This document shows, piece after piece, positions 25,201 through 25,424 of a DNA stretch of 25,424 bases. Source of the stretch: Flavobacteriales bacterium UBA974. GTDB taxonomy: Bacteria > Bacteroidota > Bacteroidia > Flavobacteriales_D > Sanyastnellaceae. The notes under the pieces were generated by a model. The model ran no database searches. It was not told the origin of the DNA and saw only the letters and a program-made list of their open reading frames with translations. How positions within the stretch are numbered: position 1 is the first letter of the stretch; each line of letters opens with the position of its first letter. Where the stretch lies: assembly GCA_002292405.1 (NCBI GenBank), contig DBBW01000026.1, positions 31,370 through 56,793 on the forward strand. Direction: 5' to 3'. Made by a program: the position numbers and the translations under genes.

Positions 25201-25278
25201 ATGCGTGCTCCAGCCGTTGTCGGCACGCGCCACATGATGACTCGGCACGTTCTTCGTACACGTCATCGTACGAGATAA
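25201..25278 (+). CDS. Predicted 25-codon Thr-Arg-His leader peptide
   Basis: A short ORF starts with the ATG at 25201 and ends with TAA at 25276-25278, nine bases before the helicase ATG. It encodes MRAPAVVG, then TRH-MM-TRH-VLR-TRH and R-T-R: seven Arg, three His and four Thr in 25 residues. The three Thr-Arg-His triplets use different codons throughout: ACG CGC CAC, ACT CGG CAC and ACA CGT CAT. By hand count the 25 codons are about 59% G+C, far above the surrounding DNA. It is the first ORF on the predicted transcript and its position suggests a regulatory leader peptide for the helicase gene. No database relative is known to me; it could also be an untranslated structured RNA. Confidence 0.45.
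   Translation: MRAPAVVGTRHMMTRHVLRTRHRTR
25203..25269 (+). promoter_or_regulatory. Two hairpins in the helicase mRNA leader
   Basis: Hairpin 1: GCGTGC (25203-25208) pairs perfectly with GCACGC (25223-25228), with an alternative inner stem GCCG (25213-25216) / CGGC (25221-25224) that shares two bases, so the two are partly exclusive. Hairpin 2: ATGATGAC (25234-25241) pairs with GTCATCGT (25262-25269), eight pairs with one G-U, with an inner ACG/CGT stem (25247-25249 / 25255-25257). Together they cover the leader ORF, so ribosome position would decide which pairings form. Confidence 0.5.
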
Positions 25279-25287
25279 AGTTTTAAA

Positions 25288-25424
25288 ATGTCTTTTAAAG
25301 ATCTAGGGTTAAATGAGGTAGTTCTTTCTGCCCTAAAACCACTCGGCTACGAAAACCCGACTCCAATTCAGGAGCAAGCAATTCCCCACGTATTAGAAGG
25401 TAAAGATATACTCGGTAGTGCCCA
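25288..25424 (+). CDS. DEAD-box RNA helicase, N-terminal fragment
   Basis: The first 45 codons of a DEAD-box helicase that continues beyond the right edge are visible. They begin MSFKDLGLNEVVLSAL, then the Q motif GYENPTPIQEQAIP (residues 20-33), and VLEGKDILGSA runs into motif I (the AxTGxGKT Walker A starts at the last residues). These proteins unwind RNA duplexes in ribosome assembly and mRNA decay and are often cold-induced; which subfamily (RhlE, DeaD and others) cannot be told from this part. It is preceded by the structured leader described above. Confidence 0.9.
   Translation, partial: MSFKDLGLNEVVLSALKPLGYENPTPIQEQAIPHVLEGKDILGSA

Noticed and set aside
25201..25278. The GC-rich leader as a tRNA or a known riboswitch.
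   Set aside because: No cloverleaf, T-loop GTTC pattern or CCA end is present, and I recognise no riboswitch core. It stays an unclassified leader.
1..25424. CRISPR arrays, insertion sequences, integrases, attachment sites and direct repeats suggesting a mobile island.
   Set aside because: No spaced repeats, transposase motifs or tRNA-flanked repeats were seen. Gene content is core and the order matches typical Bacteroidota neighbourhoods.

Overview
The window is AT-rich chromosomal DNA from a member of the Bacteroidota, most likely a marine-type Flavobacteriales lineage. The evidence is: promoters with the Bacteroidota -7 box TAnnTTTG, one with a TTG element exactly 19 bp upstream; no evident Shine-Dalgarno sequences; gene neighbourhoods typical of the phylum (psd-cdsA-DUF2007-ftsH-rsfS beside birA; pyrE beside an SRPBCC protein; DUF3822-rsmD-coaD); and a secreted protein with a C-terminal domain resembling a type IX secretion sorting domain. 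No mobile element, CRISPR array, tRNA or rRNA was found. Coding density is very high, and no stretch over 300 bases lacks a gene.

Layout. Bases 1-3338 (minus) are an overlapping operon: rsfS, ftsH, a DUF2007 protein, cdsA and the start of psd, covering ribosome silencing, membrane proteolysis and phospholipid synthesis. birA (3379-4209, plus) diverges from it. pyrE and an SRPBCC protein follow on minus, with a NUDIX hydrolase diverging from pyrE. Bases 5917-9942 (minus) are a second tight operon: a membrane protein, DUF3822, rsmD, coaD and an exported protein with a thioredoxin-like domain that lacks CXXC. A stand-alone RecD-like helicase (plus, 10022-11455) converges on a broken cyanophycinase-like secreted peptidase gene (minus, 11458-12762) and a small PspC protein. 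ndk, icd and rocD run plus from 13063 to 16062. A cystathionine-beta-synthase-type PLP enzyme (minus) diverges from an FtsX/LolE-like permease, a NamZ-type muramidase (DUF1343) and a lipoprotein (plus). Aconitase (minus) diverges from a MacB-like permease, then come a fatty acid desaturase and the start of a DEAD-box RNA helicase.

As a set these are core housekeeping genes: TCA cycle (icd, acn), nucleotides and cofactors (ndk, pyrE, coaD, birA), phospholipids (cdsA, psd, desaturase), envelope transport and turnover (ftsH, two permeases, NamZ) and RNA work (rsmD, rsfS, DEAD-box helicase).

Three observations stand out. First, the DEAD-box helicase has a GC-rich, hairpin-forming leader that contains a 25-codon ORF with three Thr-Arg-His repeats, each written in different synonymous codons. 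Its promoter and early transcribed region match those of ndk at 24 of 28 positions. Second, the cyanophycinase-like gene has an in-frame TGA in the motif following its signal peptide and no usable start codon. Third, several -7 boxes end only 4-7 bases before start codons, which suggests leaderless or nearly leaderless mRNAs at divergent gene pairs.
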